Below, piece by piece: positions 19,050-28,740 of a DNA stretch of 64,000 bases. How positions within the stretch are numbered: the stretch's first letter is position 1; each line of letters begins with the position of its first letter. The stretch is from the NCBI GenBank assembly GCA_015179125.1, contig WHVA01000112.1, forward strand, positions 62,001 to 126,000, in the 5' to 3' direction. The translations under genes were made by a program, and so were the position numbers. The notes beneath the pieces are model-generated. The model was given only the letters and a program-made list of their open reading frames with translations, was not told where the DNA came from and made no database searches. Origin of the DNA: Gautieria morchelliformis. Its lineage: Eukaryota; Basidiomycota; Agaricomycetes; Gomphales; Gomphaceae.

Positions 19050-21944
19050 TTAATATATTCCGATTTTCTCGTTGAGGATTCTCACTCTAGGACTAGGAAG
19101 TCCTTTAGTGAGAAGATCGGCTAGCATGTGTTCCGTTGGTAGGTACACAAGCTTAATTTCTTCGTCTTCGACTATATCTCGGATGAAATATAATCTAATG
19201 TCGAAATGCTTGGTCCTCGTGTGTTGTTGAGTGCCATAGACAATGGCAATGGCTGATTGATTGTCTGAATAAAGTTTGATGGGACAATTCAGTGGTCGGA
19301 ACACTTCAGAAATAAAGTGGCGCATCCATAAGGCTTCTTTGCTCGCATGAGTCAGAGCAACAAATTCGGCTTCAGTTGATGATAGGGCTACTATGGATTG
19401 TTTTTGACAACTCCATGATACTGTCCCTCCATCAATCTGAAAAATATAAGCCGAGTATGAGTGCCTGTGCTCTTGAGAAGCCCAATCCGCATCTGAATAC
19501 CCAATGAGGCCGTCTCGATTCTTCCCAAGTGTCAATTTGTAGTCCATCGTGCCTTTTAGATATTTAAAGACACGTTTGACTGCATGCCAATGTGTTGGAC
19601 CTGGGTTTTCGAGGAATTGAGAAAGTAATGACATTGCGAACGCAATGTCCGGTCGAGTGGCTACTGCTGCCCACATCAATGATCCTATCGCTTGTCTGTA
19701 TGGAATTCTTGACATCTTCTGTTTGTCTTCATCTGTGGAAGGGCATTGGTCCCTGGATAATTTAACGGCTGGGTCGAGAGGCGTGGAAAATGTTTTGGCA
19801 TCATCCAGATTAAATTTTTTGATGATTTTTTGGATGTATGCGGCTTGTGATATTGCAATCGATTTGTTATTCCAATCTCTTTCGATTTTGAGGTTCAAAA
19901 GCCAGTGAATCTCGCCTAGGTCTTTCATACTAAAAACCTGGGCAAGGTCATGCTTTACCTCATCGAGGATTGGTTGACTCTCAGCTGTGATAGTGAGGTC
20001 GTCTACCGCCGTTGCAATAATCGCATGCCCTCTCGGTCCACGTCTGCAAAATACAGCTCCATCCGAAGCTGATTTAGTGAATCCTAACTTGAGAAATTCA
20101 CCACTCAGACGTTTGTACCATTCCCTTCCAGACTGTTTGAGGCCGTAAAGTGCTTTCTTCAGCAGGAGGACATCATCTTTGTCTCCGGTCTCATATCCAT
20201 ACGGCTGTCTCATGTAAATAGGTTCTGGCAGTGTAGCATTCAAATACGCACTGTCCACATCCATTTGATGAATAGGCCAGTTGTTTCTGGCAGCAATGGC
20301 ACATATAATCCGTAAGGAAGTCATCCGAGCAACAGGTGCATAGGTTTCATTGTAGTCGACTCCAAAACTTTGCGTAAAGCCTTGGGCGACCATCCTCGAT
20401 CTAGGTGTGATGGGTTCACCTTCTGGATTGCGTTTCCAGAGGAATACCCATCTATTTCCGACAATATTTGCCCCAGGAGGTGGTTTAACCACTTCCCATA
20501 CACCTTTGTCGAGTAGCACCTTATACTCTTTATCCATCGATGCTTTCCATATAGGATCATTTAAGGCTTCATCTGCATTGCTAGGCTCGGTCTGATTCAA
20601 ATCCGGCAGCACATTATCTTTGTTTTGATCGGAGGTCGAAAGTGTACTGATGGCAAGGTTATAATCACTGATGCCGTCAGTGACAGAGGATAAATCTTGT
20701 TCGAATAATTTGTCTTGATGGTCCTCAATGTCCTCGTAAGCTAGTGTAGTGATATCTGCACCAGCATGTCTCTTAGTTTGAGATCTTGTCACGGGACCAC
20801 TTGGGGCCGGCTGCACCTGCTGCTGACGGATTCTCTCGCTTCTCCTTGTTGGAGCAGCTTCTTTAGGTCTGGCATCAACAGTCTGACTGGGTTGCAGCTC
20901 TTTCAGACGTTCCTCTGGTTCATCATCATCAATTTCCTCGATCTTTGCCTCTTCGCTGACTAAGCGGCTAGGCATAGGTGCTGGCGCCGAGATGGCCTGT
21001 ACCATTTTTCTGGACGTAGGTAGCTGTGACTCTTCAATAGAAATGATTGGAGCTTTGCCCCCCTTCATCTCTGAGTCAAATATAACATTCCACTCGACAG
21101 AAACCTTCTGAGAGTCAGGCCAGTAGATGCAGTGACCATGGCTCTGTCCAGAGATTCCTATCCACCGAGCTCTTTTGGCACGGGCTTCTAGTTTGTTTCC
21201 CTGTTTGACTTTAACGTAGACTTCAATTCCCCACACATGTATGTCTTTCAGGTTCGGTTTCTCGTGATGGATCATTTCAAAAGGGGTTTTGTCTGGCAAA
21301 GCTCTTGTATGTGTCCGATTCCTAAGATAGTTGGCGTGCAAAATTGCATGCCCCCATAGAGTCTTAGGAAGACTTGATTCCAATAGCATGGCACGAGCTC
21401 TTTCAACTAGAGTTCGGTTTAAACGTTCAGCAACACCATTCGACTCTGGGGTGTCGTGCACGGTTAACCGATGCTTCGTGCCTTGCTTGGCCAAATGCTG
21501 TTCAAATTCTGAGCTTGTGTATTCGCCCCCTCTGTCGGAAACAAGTGCTTTGATGTGCATATTCCTCTGTCGAAGCATCAAGGCCTCGTAGAGTTTGTAT
21601 TTTGAAAATGCTTCCGATTTGTTTGCCATCAAATAGATAACCGATTCTCTTGAGTAGTCGTCAATGAAAGACACATAATAGGATTTCTTGTCAATTGTGG
21701 AGTGTCTCGCTGGTCCCCAGACATCAGAATAAATTCTGTCACCGAATTTTGATGATCGGCTTCTGGGTTCCTGAGGAAGTGATTTGCGTGCAATCTTCGC
21801 CTGAATGCACGCATCGCAAACAACCTTGTCACCTTTTGAGCTCAATTCAATGCCTAATATCATGCCACGGTTGAGCAAATGCTGTAGGGACTTTTGTGAA
21901 ATGTGCCCCATTTTTTTTGATGTATTTCCATGGCTGATGCGCAT
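19050..21944 (-). CDS. Copia-2 pol: integrase, RT, RNase H
   Basis: The open frame is 964 codons. Near the N-terminus lie the zinc region (C..C in CDACIQAK) and the integrase core (YSDVWGPARHSTIDKKSYY, then VSDRGGEYTSSEF, then TPESNGVAERLNRTL). A linker rich in charged residues follows. RT starts around residue 460 (WKASMDKEYKVLLDKGVWEV) with the active site AVDDLTI and the copia hallmark ALYGLKQSGREWY. RNase H follows (SIVALSSTEAEFVALTHASK, LYSDNQSAIAI). It would copy the element RNA to DNA and integrate it. The length is normal for copia pol without gag. Confidence 0.95.
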   Translation of the reverse strand: MRISHGNTSKKMGHISQKSLQHLLNRGMILGIELSSKGDKVVCDACIQAKIARKSLPQEPRSRSSKFGDRIYSDVWGPARHSTIDKKSYYVSFIDDYSRESVIYLMANKSEAFSKYKLYEALMLRQRNMHIKALVSDRGGEYTSSEFEQHLAKQGTKHRLTVHDTPESNGVAERLNRTLVERARAMLLESSLPKTLWGHAILHANYLRNRTHTRALPDKTPFEMIHHEKPNLKDIHVWGIEVYVKVKQGNKLEARAKRARWIGISGQSHGHCIYWPDSQKVSVEWNVIFDSEMKGGKAPIISIEESQLPTSRKMVQAISAPAPMPSRLVSEEAKIEEIDDDEPEERLKELQPSQTVDARPKEAAPTRRSERIRQQQVQPAPSGPVTRSQTKRHAGADITTLAYEDIEDHQDKLFEQDLSSVTDGISDYNLAISTLSTSDQNKDNVLPDLNQTEPSNADEALNDPIWKASMDKEYKVLLDKGVWEVVKPPPGANIVGNRWVFLWKRNPEGEPITPRSRMVAQGFTQSFGVDYNETYAPVARMTSLRIICAIAARNNWPIHQMDVDSAYLNATLPEPIYMRQPYGYETGDKDDVLLLKKALYGLKQSGREWYKRLSGEFLKLGFTKSASDGAVFCRRGPRGHAIIATAVDDLTITAESQPILDEVKHDLAQVFSMKDLGEIHWLLNLKIERDWNNKSIAISQAAYIQKIIKKFNLDDAKTFSTPLDPAVKLSRDQCPSTDEDKQKMSRIPYRQAIGSLMWAAVATRPDIAFAMSLLSQFLENPGPTHWHAVKRVFKYLKGTMDYKLTLGKNRDGLIGYSDADWASQEHRHSYSAYIFQIDGGTVSWSCQKQSIVALSSTEAEFVALTHASKEALWMRHFISEVFRPLNCPIKLYSDNQSAIAIVYGTQQHTRTKHFDIRLYFIRDIVEDEEIKLVYLPTEHMLADLLTKGLPSPRVRILNEKIGIY

Positions 21945-23302
21945 ACATGCGCTTCGGCACTTGTGTGTTGTAAATCAAATCGATATAAGCCATTCAGCTT
22001 CGGTGCTTGCATCAATATCCTGCCTTTACGATTGGATATTGTGCATTTCTGATCAGCTATTTGTGTGTTATAGCCTGCATCATCGCACCGGCCGATCGAG
22101 ATGAGGGTAACAGCCATTTTTGGGGCGTAGAACGTATCCTTCAATGTAATGTTCACAGTCTTATCTCCAACCTTGTTAGATAGCACGAGTGAGCCTGAAC
22201 CGAAGGCATCAAAAGTGCCTTTGTTGGCTGCACGAATTGTGCGCGGCTGTGAGAATGGACTGTAATCCCTCAATAAATTCTTGTGAGGGGTCATATGTGC
22301 GGTCGTTCCAGTGTCGAGGATAACAACAGTGTCCAGAGATAAACTACTCAAATTAGAGCAGTCGAAGTTGGCGAAAGCGGCTGGACTGCCACTCTCATCC
22401 TCCTCAGAGGACACTTCTTCGGCAACATTCGCCTTGGCTTTGCCCTTCTTCTTTTTGGCTTTCGCTTTCTTCTTCTGACGTGGCCCCTGGCCTTCTTTAC
22501 CACCTCCTTTAGCCCAGCAACTCTCTATAGCATGTCCAGGCTTGTGGCAATTAGTGCATGTAGACACCTTCGGGTCTTTCCGGCCCTTCTGCCCTTTCGT
22601 AGATGAACCAATAAATGCCTGCTCTTCTTGTGAAATATTGAGGGTCTTTCTCCTATCGTATTGAGCCTTTAGTACTCTGATAATATCATCAGGCACTAAG
22701 GGCATTCCACATTCTTCGAGCGACGTGGTAAGGGCATTCATAACTGCCTCATAGGAGGATGGAAGTGATGCAAGGATAATGTCGGTGAACTCTCCTTCAG
22801 AAATTCTGGCTCCCATCTCATTGAGACGAGCATAGAGGTCTTGGGCCTTGTCCAAGTGATCTCTCAAGTCTCCATCCTCAGGACACCTCATACTGCGAAG
22901 CTGTCTCTGTAGGTTGGTGAGGACCATCTTGGGCTTTTTGGTCATCTCATTGACCAATGCATCCCAGACTTCTTTTGCTGTATGTCTCTTCTGTAGCATC
23001 AGGGCTAGTGACTCTGACACTGAGACGATTATTTGGGTTTTTGCCTGTCCTTCTCTGGCAAGATATTTCTCCAGCTTCTCCTCAGCCTTCTCTATCTGAG
23101 TTTCCTCAGCTTCTGTGAGAATATGGCCTGGGGGCATGACTGGAGGATCAGGAGGTCGAATGGCTCTCCCTTCTATATGCCTGAGTAGATTTTTGGACTC
23201 AAAATAACTTGTGAGAGTAGCTCGCCACAGAGGCCAATTACTTCCATCTGTTGCAAGCTTCTCCACACCCAAAAGCTTCTGCGAAGTGTCTGCGGGGCCC
23301 AT
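21860..23302 (-). CDS. Copia-2 gag and protease
   Basis: About 480 aa from the ATG at 23302. The UBN2/Retrotran_gag region (WPLWRATLTSYFESKNLL ... LTNLQRQLRSMRC) is followed by a CCHC knuckle (CTNCHKPGHAIESC). A Lys-rich stretch and the aspartic protease motif (VVILDTGTTAHMTPHKNLL) come next, then the GAG-pre-integrase start. It forms the particle shell and processes the polyprotein. An in-frame upstream extension into the LTR has no ATG. Confidence 0.93.
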   Translation of the reverse strand: MGPADTSQKLLGVEKLATDGSNWPLWRATLTSYFESKNLLRHIEGRAIRPPDPPVMPPGHILTEAEETQIEKAEEKLEKYLAREGQAKTQIIVSVSESLALMLQKRHTAKEVWDALVNEMTKKPKMVLTNLQRQLRSMRCPEDGDLRDHLDKAQDLYARLNEMGARISEGEFTDIILASLPSSYEAVMNALTTSLEECGMPLVPDDIIRVLKAQYDRRKTLNISQEEQAFIGSSTKGQKGRKDPKVSTCTNCHKPGHAIESCWAKGGGKEGQGPRQKKKAKAKKKKGKAKANVAEEVSSEEDESGSPAAFANFDCSNLSSLSLDTVVILDTGTTAHMTPHKNLLRDYSPFSQPRTIRAANKGTFDAFGSGSLVLSNKVGDKTVNITLKDTFYAPKMAVTLISIGRCDDAGYNTQIADQKCTISNRKGRILMQAPKLNGLYRFDLQHTSAEAHVCASAMEIHQKKWGTFHKSPYSICSTVA

Positions 23303-23308
23303 AACCCT

Positions 23309-23796
23309 TGTTAGCAACTAGGGGCTATGGCAGGGAAGGTTCGGTAGAGTTCTTAGAAAGCTAAAATCAAATACACTCTCTCAGTGAATTTATTGTCACT
23401 GATGTATTAATACAATACCTAAAATCAAATACACTACATGATTTTCAGTCAACATGCTATGTAAATATGAAAGATACTACTCGCCTCTCTCAGTGAATTT
23501 ATTGTCACTGAGAGAGGAGTGTAATCCTGTCTCAGAAGGCATATACTTGCACCCGGCCCTTTAGCGCCCAAGGGCTCGCGCGTCGAAGTCATTTCAAACT
23601 CCGCTGGGTGCAGCCGCCTATGAAAATAGAAATAACAGAATGGAATGGAGAGATAGGGAGTGGCTAGAAAATTTCGAAAATAAGCAAGGGAGTGGATGCA
23701 TGGTACAAGAACAGTATGAGAAAATATTGAAACACCACACAATAAATTGAATATATTATGCTTGATTTTGGTGCAGGAGCATAAATGCACCCAACA
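23309..23796 (-). repeat. Copia-2 5' LTR
   Basis: 488 bp, matching 18549-19036 base for base as far as I can compare, and encoding the same fortuitous 113-codon ORF. Confidence 0.95.
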
Positions 23797-23810
23797 CTAT
23801 GTACCTCACA
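23797..23810 (+). repeat. LARD-1 right LTR, second part
   Basis: CTATGTACCTCACA completes the LARD-1 LTR after Copia-2; its first five bases are the Copia-2 target duplication. Gypsy-A2 protease sequence resumes directly after. Confidence 0.88.
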
Positions 23811-25868
23811 CTGGTTCGAATTCCGCTTCCAAATCCTCTTCTGAAAGCAGTGGATGGGGGCCAGAATGACATGTCTGTATGAGCTGTTCGGTCTTCCACT
23901 GCTCCTGACGCTCCTTCTGCACTTCCAACCGGCACATGTGACACTTGGCTGGGCATCAACTCATCAGCCCTTCCAAGTCTGCCAGTTGATCTCCGGGTTG
24001 TGTTCCTGCAGGCAGGTAAACCCAAGGATGATGCCTTGCTTCCCCAGGCTGGTGACTGCAAAGGAAGTGCATTCCGTGTGTCCATCGTAGCGGAGAATTG
24101 TGTCTACTATCTCCATGATGGACCCTGCCTCATTGGGGCTTCCATCCGCATTGAACACTGGGATTGCATGTTACAACTTCCGTGTGGTCAGTCGGTTCTG
24201 CTCAACATAGTCCTGGTCCATAAACTGACCAGTGGCCCCGCAATCAACAAGTGCGGGTCCGGATTTGACTTTCGCCGTGTCTGTCATCTGGATCTCAACA
24301 TTAATGACCAGTGACTTGGGGCTAGGGGTGGCAACAACAACATAGAACTTTGGGAGGCATCTCTCCCAAGGGCGGATGTGGGATGGATGGGCTGTCGGAT
24401 TCGGCTTTTGTGTGACTTTATCTGGTGGGTCTGCATGAAGTGAGGGGAGTAGGGGCTTCTCATTCTCTACTTCAAGACAGGCAAACCGGTTATGTACAGG
24501 CAGCAGGGGTGCACATCTCACCCACTGCGCATCACAAAATCCAATGCATCTCCCACTTCCGACACACCATGTTCCGCACTTTCGGATCTTTCTTCCACGG
24601 TGGGCACTCTGCTTATGTCTGCCAGTGCAAGGAACTCTGGAAGGAGCTCGAGTTTCTCCTCTGTGGTCATAAGCCGGATGTTGAAAGCTTGGGGGCACTC
24701 ATGGGCATAGTGGCCTGGCTGTCCATCGGAAGCAGGTGATGGTTCTGTTGCCTTTTCTGCGCATGCGGTCAACATCCATTGGGGTAGGGCCACTCTTCGA
24801 GGCAGGGGGGCTAGGGTTCCTAGTAGGGGCAGGCAGAACAACCATCGGAAATATTTTCCATGTCAGAATGAATGCTGTTCCGGGTTTTGGCACAGGTGGA
24901 GTAGGACGAGTGGAACTGCGTGTCACGTTCTGGTTTGTCTCCACAAAGGCCTCATTTGCTTCCATGTTTAGGGACACCCTTTTCGCAGCTTGGTACTACC
25001 CTTCCAGGTCATCGAAATCTGGAGCTCCATCTCGAAGCAGTGCGACTTGGTTCTGGAGTGTCGGATCAAGTCCTTGTTGGAATTTGATGACGATTGTCTT
25101 GTTGTCGTCATACTCCACAAGGTTGATGAGCTCCTGGGAGTGATCGATGTAGTCATCGACCAAATCCTTGGCCTGGTCCCCTTGAGCTTCGTAAGGGCCG
25201 TGAGTTGCTTGTTTTCGGGCAGAACTGGTCAGAAAAGGTCTTCTCGAAGGCGTCCCAGTCCTGGAAGTAGTTGACCTTGCCCTTTGCTTCGTGTCGGATC
25301 ACCTTGTTTGCGAAATGGGCTGCACGGTCTGACTTGAACAAGGACAATGCCCAGTGAATCCGAGCCTGGTCAATTGGGAAGAGGTCTCTGACAATTGTGA
25401 AGTAGATGCTGCATGTGTTGAAGAATGCGCATCCCTTTTCCCGGTCTCCATCAAAGTCTGCCAGAGTTGGGGGTTTGACTTTTGCCAAATTCGCGGACAT
25501 CCTCTCTTCTGCTATTTCCTCTTTTCCGAAATCCAACTCATCCTGCATCGCGTTTCCACCACTTTGTGGAATATCTAACTTAGCCAAAATCGTTTGTAAG
25601 GCTGTTTCAATTGCGTCAGTCTTCATCCGGTTCTGTGTCAACTCCTCCTCCATATCCCAAAGATGATCGTCTGGATCTATGTCTGAAAGAGGAGAAGCAT
25701 GGGACAAGATTTCCAGGGTTGGGAGCTTGATGTAAGAAGAGGGGCTGTCATACGCCATGTGCACAGAAGAGGTTGTGATCTCTGAGTCGCTATCTCCAAT
25801 TCTGAATGCACCTATGGCGAACGCAATGTGCAGTATGACCGCTGGTCCTCTCGGGGAGAGACCTTTCT
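23811..25868 (-). pseudogene. Gypsy-A2 gag and protease remnant
   Basis: From right to left: the Gag body (ETALQTILAKLDIPQSGGNA ... HWALSLFKSDRAAHFANKV), a zinc knuckle zone (SQPGHYAHECPQ) and a retropepsin-like motif (ALVDCGATGQFMDQDYVE). It is collinear with 28741-32000 in Gypsy-A1. Fossil with several breaks. Confidence 0.88.
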
Positions 25869-25870
25869 GC

Positions 25871-26285
25871 TGTGAGGGCAACCCTAGCTGGCCGTGGAGA
25901 TCACACTACCATACAACTGACAAGGGGAAATCTGAAGAGAAAAGTCTAAGGACCCCCAATGCCAGCGAGCTTGTATTATACTATGTTCCGCAGCCAGGGA
26001 CAACACTTGGCACTCGCCCTCAACCCTGCACCCCCCTGACCTCCCTGACCCTTGATTGACCCTTGATTCCACATACTACATGAGTCACTTGACTTCTGAC
26101 ACTGTCCTGAGAGCAGAAGTCGGAAAGTGGAGTGGAATTGGCAAAGCTAACAGAACTGGTGGAAGTTCTCCCCGAAGCGGAATCATTTCCAAAAGTGGAG
26201 TCAGAGATGGAACCAGAAGTGGAGTCGGAAATGGAGTCGGAACTTGGTGTGGTGGTGGAACTGGAAAACAGGGTGTCCCCTGACA
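25871..26285 (-). repeat. Gypsy-A2 5' LTR
   Basis: 415 bp partner of 15773-16187, about 9 percent different by my count. Confidence 0.92.
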
Positions 26286-26922
26286 TTGGTACTTCCTTAA
26301 ATCTAACCTTGGGCAAGGTTTTTCCCAAGGGCTCTGCATCCTGAGTGAGGAGGGTCTGGTCAAATGCATTTGTAGGCAACTAGGGGTTATGGCAGGGAAG
26401 TTTCGGTAGAGTTCTTGGAAAGCTAGAATTAAATTCACTCTCTCAGTGAATTTATTGTCACTTATATATTAGTACAGTACCTAGAATTAAATTCACTGCA
26501 TGATTTTCAGTCAACATGCTATGGAAATACAAAGAATACTACTCGCCTCTCTCAGTGAATTTATTGTCACTGAGAGAGGAGTATATCCTGTCTCAGAAGG
26601 CATATACAAGCACCCGGCCCTTTAGCGCTCAAGAGCTCGCGCGTCGAAGTCATTTTAAACTCCGCTGGGTGCAGCCGCCTGTGAATATAGAAATAACAGA
26701 ATGGAATGGAGAGATAAGGAGTGACTGGAAAATTTCGAAAATAACCAGAGAGGTGAATGCATGGTTCAAGAACAATATGAGAAGCAATTGAAACACCATA
26801 CAATGAATTGAATATATTATGCTTGATTTTGGTGCAGGAGAATGAATGCACCCAACAGCATTGTCAATGCTGTTGATGTCAATGGCAGAATTAAAGAGGG
26901 GTTTGGGATGGGGACGCACCAT
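26286..26922 (-). pseudogene. Unknown gene, 5' part, split by solo LTR
   Basis: The putative ATG is at 26922 (MVRPHPKPLFNSAIDINSID). Coding runs to 26858, is interrupted by a solo copia LTR (26371-26857), resumes at 26370 (AFDQTLLTQDAEPLGKTLPK) and reaches the Gypsy-A2 border at 26286. The remaining exons lie at 15258-15772. Both insertions preserve the surrounding phase because each is flanked by a simple target duplication. No domain is recognised. The Gypsy-C 3' LTR ends only about 85 bp upstream of the ATG. Confidence 0.5.
26371..26857 (+). repeat. Solo copia LTR (Copia-2 family)
   Basis: 487 bp, TGTAGGCAACTAGGGG to ACCCAACA, with a perfect target duplication GCATT (26366-26370 and 26858-26862). 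It is visibly diverged from the Copia-2 LTRs, so it is an older insertion of the same family. Confidence 0.93.
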
Positions 26923-27006
26923 GGTAATCTGGCACTTGGTTTTCTGCCTCTGTCCTACCTCCTTTTATCTAACCTTAGCTATGAGTTAAGCTTTGCCTTT
27001 CTGGCA

Positions 27007-27332
27007 TGTTACACATCACAATCTCCAGAAGTCAGAACTAGAAAGGACAGCAGCTTCAACTTATATGTTGTGCCCGCAATGAACTACCGTCCTAAGTATT
27101 TTGGATTGGAAGCTGGAAGTTGGAAAGTATCAAAGTATGTCAAGGTCAGAAATTAAGTCAGAAGGCAGAAGGCTAAGAGACAGATGGTCTGCAAAACTTG
27201 GTGCACTAAGAACAGGAGGTAGAGCAAAGGAAATCACATATCGAAGGTGATTATCTGATTGCAGATTCAAGAGCATACAGGAGGGGGTTTTTATACAAAG
27301 AGCTGATGCAATGTGTAATGTTATACTACTAC
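27007..27332 (-). repeat. Gypsy-C 3' LTR, left part
   Basis: Plus-strand start TGTTACACATCAC. It is continued at 43563-43893. ACTAC at 27328-27332 and 43563-43567 is the Gypsy-B target duplication. Confidence 0.82.
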
Positions 27333-27544
27333 TGTAAATAACCTATGTATCTACATGTACAATAGTTATTACCTAATCCCAGTGGGCCCCTTAGGGACCC
27401 ACTGTATAGTTTATGCGTGGGAACTGGCCAGCGGTTCCCATCGCATCCTACACCTATACTGTCACTACGTAGCATCAGAATACCACACATTGGTCAAGTT
27501 CTGCGTGCCCTTGTGACCAAGGCCATAAGATCAACATCTTTACA
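27333..27544 (+). repeat. Gypsy-B 5' LTR
   Basis: 212 bp; partner 43351-43562. Confidence 0.95.
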
Positions 27545-27715
27545 CCTTTTTGAACTATCCTGCGGTTGATCGCCATGCGACCAACCGATTGTGGATTCGA
27601 AGCAATCTTGAAAAAGATCGCTGCGTCGACGACTAAACATTGTTGAGACCCTCCAGTAGACCCTCTACTGTCGGCTGCGAGCATGATGAGTCCACGCAGT
27701 CGAAGACGGACATGA

Positions 27716-28259
27716 GTGACGAGCTCGACATCCACGTCCCAGGCGCAGCCCAGCGACACGACGGCTGACGCTACCCTGGACCAAGAGTCCAGGACGATAG
27801 AAGACGGAGAGATCTTAGATCTCACCTCCCTCGTCCCCCCAGTAGAGGACGAGGAAAACCCCGACCATGTCTCGTCGGGCGTCGCCAAGGAAGAGACGAT
27901 GCTGGGCAACAAGCCGGCGCCGCCCCCCCATTCCTCTCTGCCCAGAGACAAAGGAAAGGGCAGAGAAGTCTTGCCGTCGTCAGACGGTCAAGCAACAACA
28001 TTGAGGCGGGCACAAAGCCACGACTCAAACCGACCCTCACGAAGTAGAGCGATGACGATCGTCCCTGAAGGGGGACGACAACAAAAAAGACGAGCCCCAG
28101 ACGATGGTCAGGGCTCGGAATACTCGAGCTCCAGTAGCAAGAGCTCGAGGGCTCACACCATCAACCACGAGACGGCAGAGGCCCTGAATAAACAGGTGCA
28201 GGCTGCGCTGCACCGAAGCATGCTGATGCGCCACAAGCACGATCAGCTGGCATCGCAGC
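27716..28259 (+). pseudogene. Gypsy-B gag, N-terminal part
   Basis: Acidic and Ser/Pro-rich protein with a basic stretch (GGRQQKRRAPDDGQGSEYSS) and a helical region before the Gypsy-A1 insertion. No recognised domain; assigned to gag by position after the 5' LTR. Confidence 0.65.
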
Positions 28260-28740
28260 TGTCAGGGGACACCCTGTTTTCCATTTCCAGTTCCGACACC
28301 ACACCCAGTTCAGACTCCATTTCCGACTCCGCTTCCTGTTCCGATTTAATCTCCGCCTCCGCTTCCGGAAATGATTCCGCTTCTGGGAGAACTTCCACCA
28401 GTTCCATTCGCTTTGCCAGTTCCACTCCAATTTCCGACTTCTGCTCACAGAACAGTGTCGGAAATCAAGCGACTCGCATAATAGGTGGCATCAAGGGTCA
28501 ATCAAGGGTCAGGGGGATGCAGGGCTGATGGCGGGGGCCAAGGGTTGTCCCTGGCTGCGCAGCGTAGTATACTACTGGCTCGCTGACATTGGGGGTCCTT
28601 ATACTTTTCTCTTTGGATTTCCCCTTGTCAGGTGAGAATCCCCTCTCTTGTATACTCTATTCATTTATACATACTTTGTATTTCCCCTTGTCAGTTGTGT
28701 GGTAGTGTGATCTCCACAACTAGCCAGGGTTGCCCTTACA
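28260..28740 (+). repeat. Gypsy-A1 5' LTR
   Basis: 481 bp. The first ~200 bp contain about a dozen TTCC tetramers, mostly as TTCCGA, TTCCAG or TTCCGC, spaced 6-20 bp. Confidence 0.95.

Larger units (their letters stand above)
18549..23796 (-). mobile_element. Copia-2: nearly whole, young copia element
   Basis: It is 5,248 bp with two 488 bp LTRs (18549-19036 and 23309-23796) that look identical and begin TGTTAGCAACTA, ending ACCCAACA. A perfect target duplication CTATG flanks it. On the minus strand gag-protease (23302-21860) and integrase-RT-RNase H (21944-19050) occupy long, overlapping open frames, so it looks whole or has at most one break. Identical LTRs mean insertion too recent for visible divergence. 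It lies within the right LTR of LARD-1. Confidence 0.96.
16447..23810 (+). mobile_element. LARD-1: non-autonomous LTR element
   Basis: Two LTRs (16447-16660 and 18357-18548 continued at 23797-23810) bracket about 1.7 kb with no gag, protease, RT or integrase. The LTRs start TGTAAGACAGC and end GTACCTCACA. A PBS-like TGG string follows the left LTR after three bases (16664 on), and a purine tract precedes the right LTR. A 4 bp CTGG flanks both sides. The right LTR is split by Copia-2. The structure is that of a small LARD/TRIM that needs enzymes from another element. Confidence 0.8.
15773..26285 (-). mobile_element. Gypsy-A2: broken Ty3/gypsy, nested host
   Basis: LTRs of 415 bp lie at 15773-16187 and 25871-26285 and differ at about 38 sites. 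The flanking pentamers TCGGT and TTGGT match at four of five positions. On the minus strand it keeps gag, a CCHC region and a protease; almost no reverse transcriptase or integrase is present, so it is a pol-poor relic of the Gypsy-A family whose fuller copy lies at 28260-35473. It sits inside the unknown gene at 15258-26922 and in turn contains LARD-1. It is the oldest dated element of this nest. Confidence 0.9.

Noticed and set aside
22440-22480. Lys-rich run of Copia-2 as a frameshift signal
   Set aside because: It is an ordinary basic linker of gag after the zinc knuckle; nothing shows recoding.
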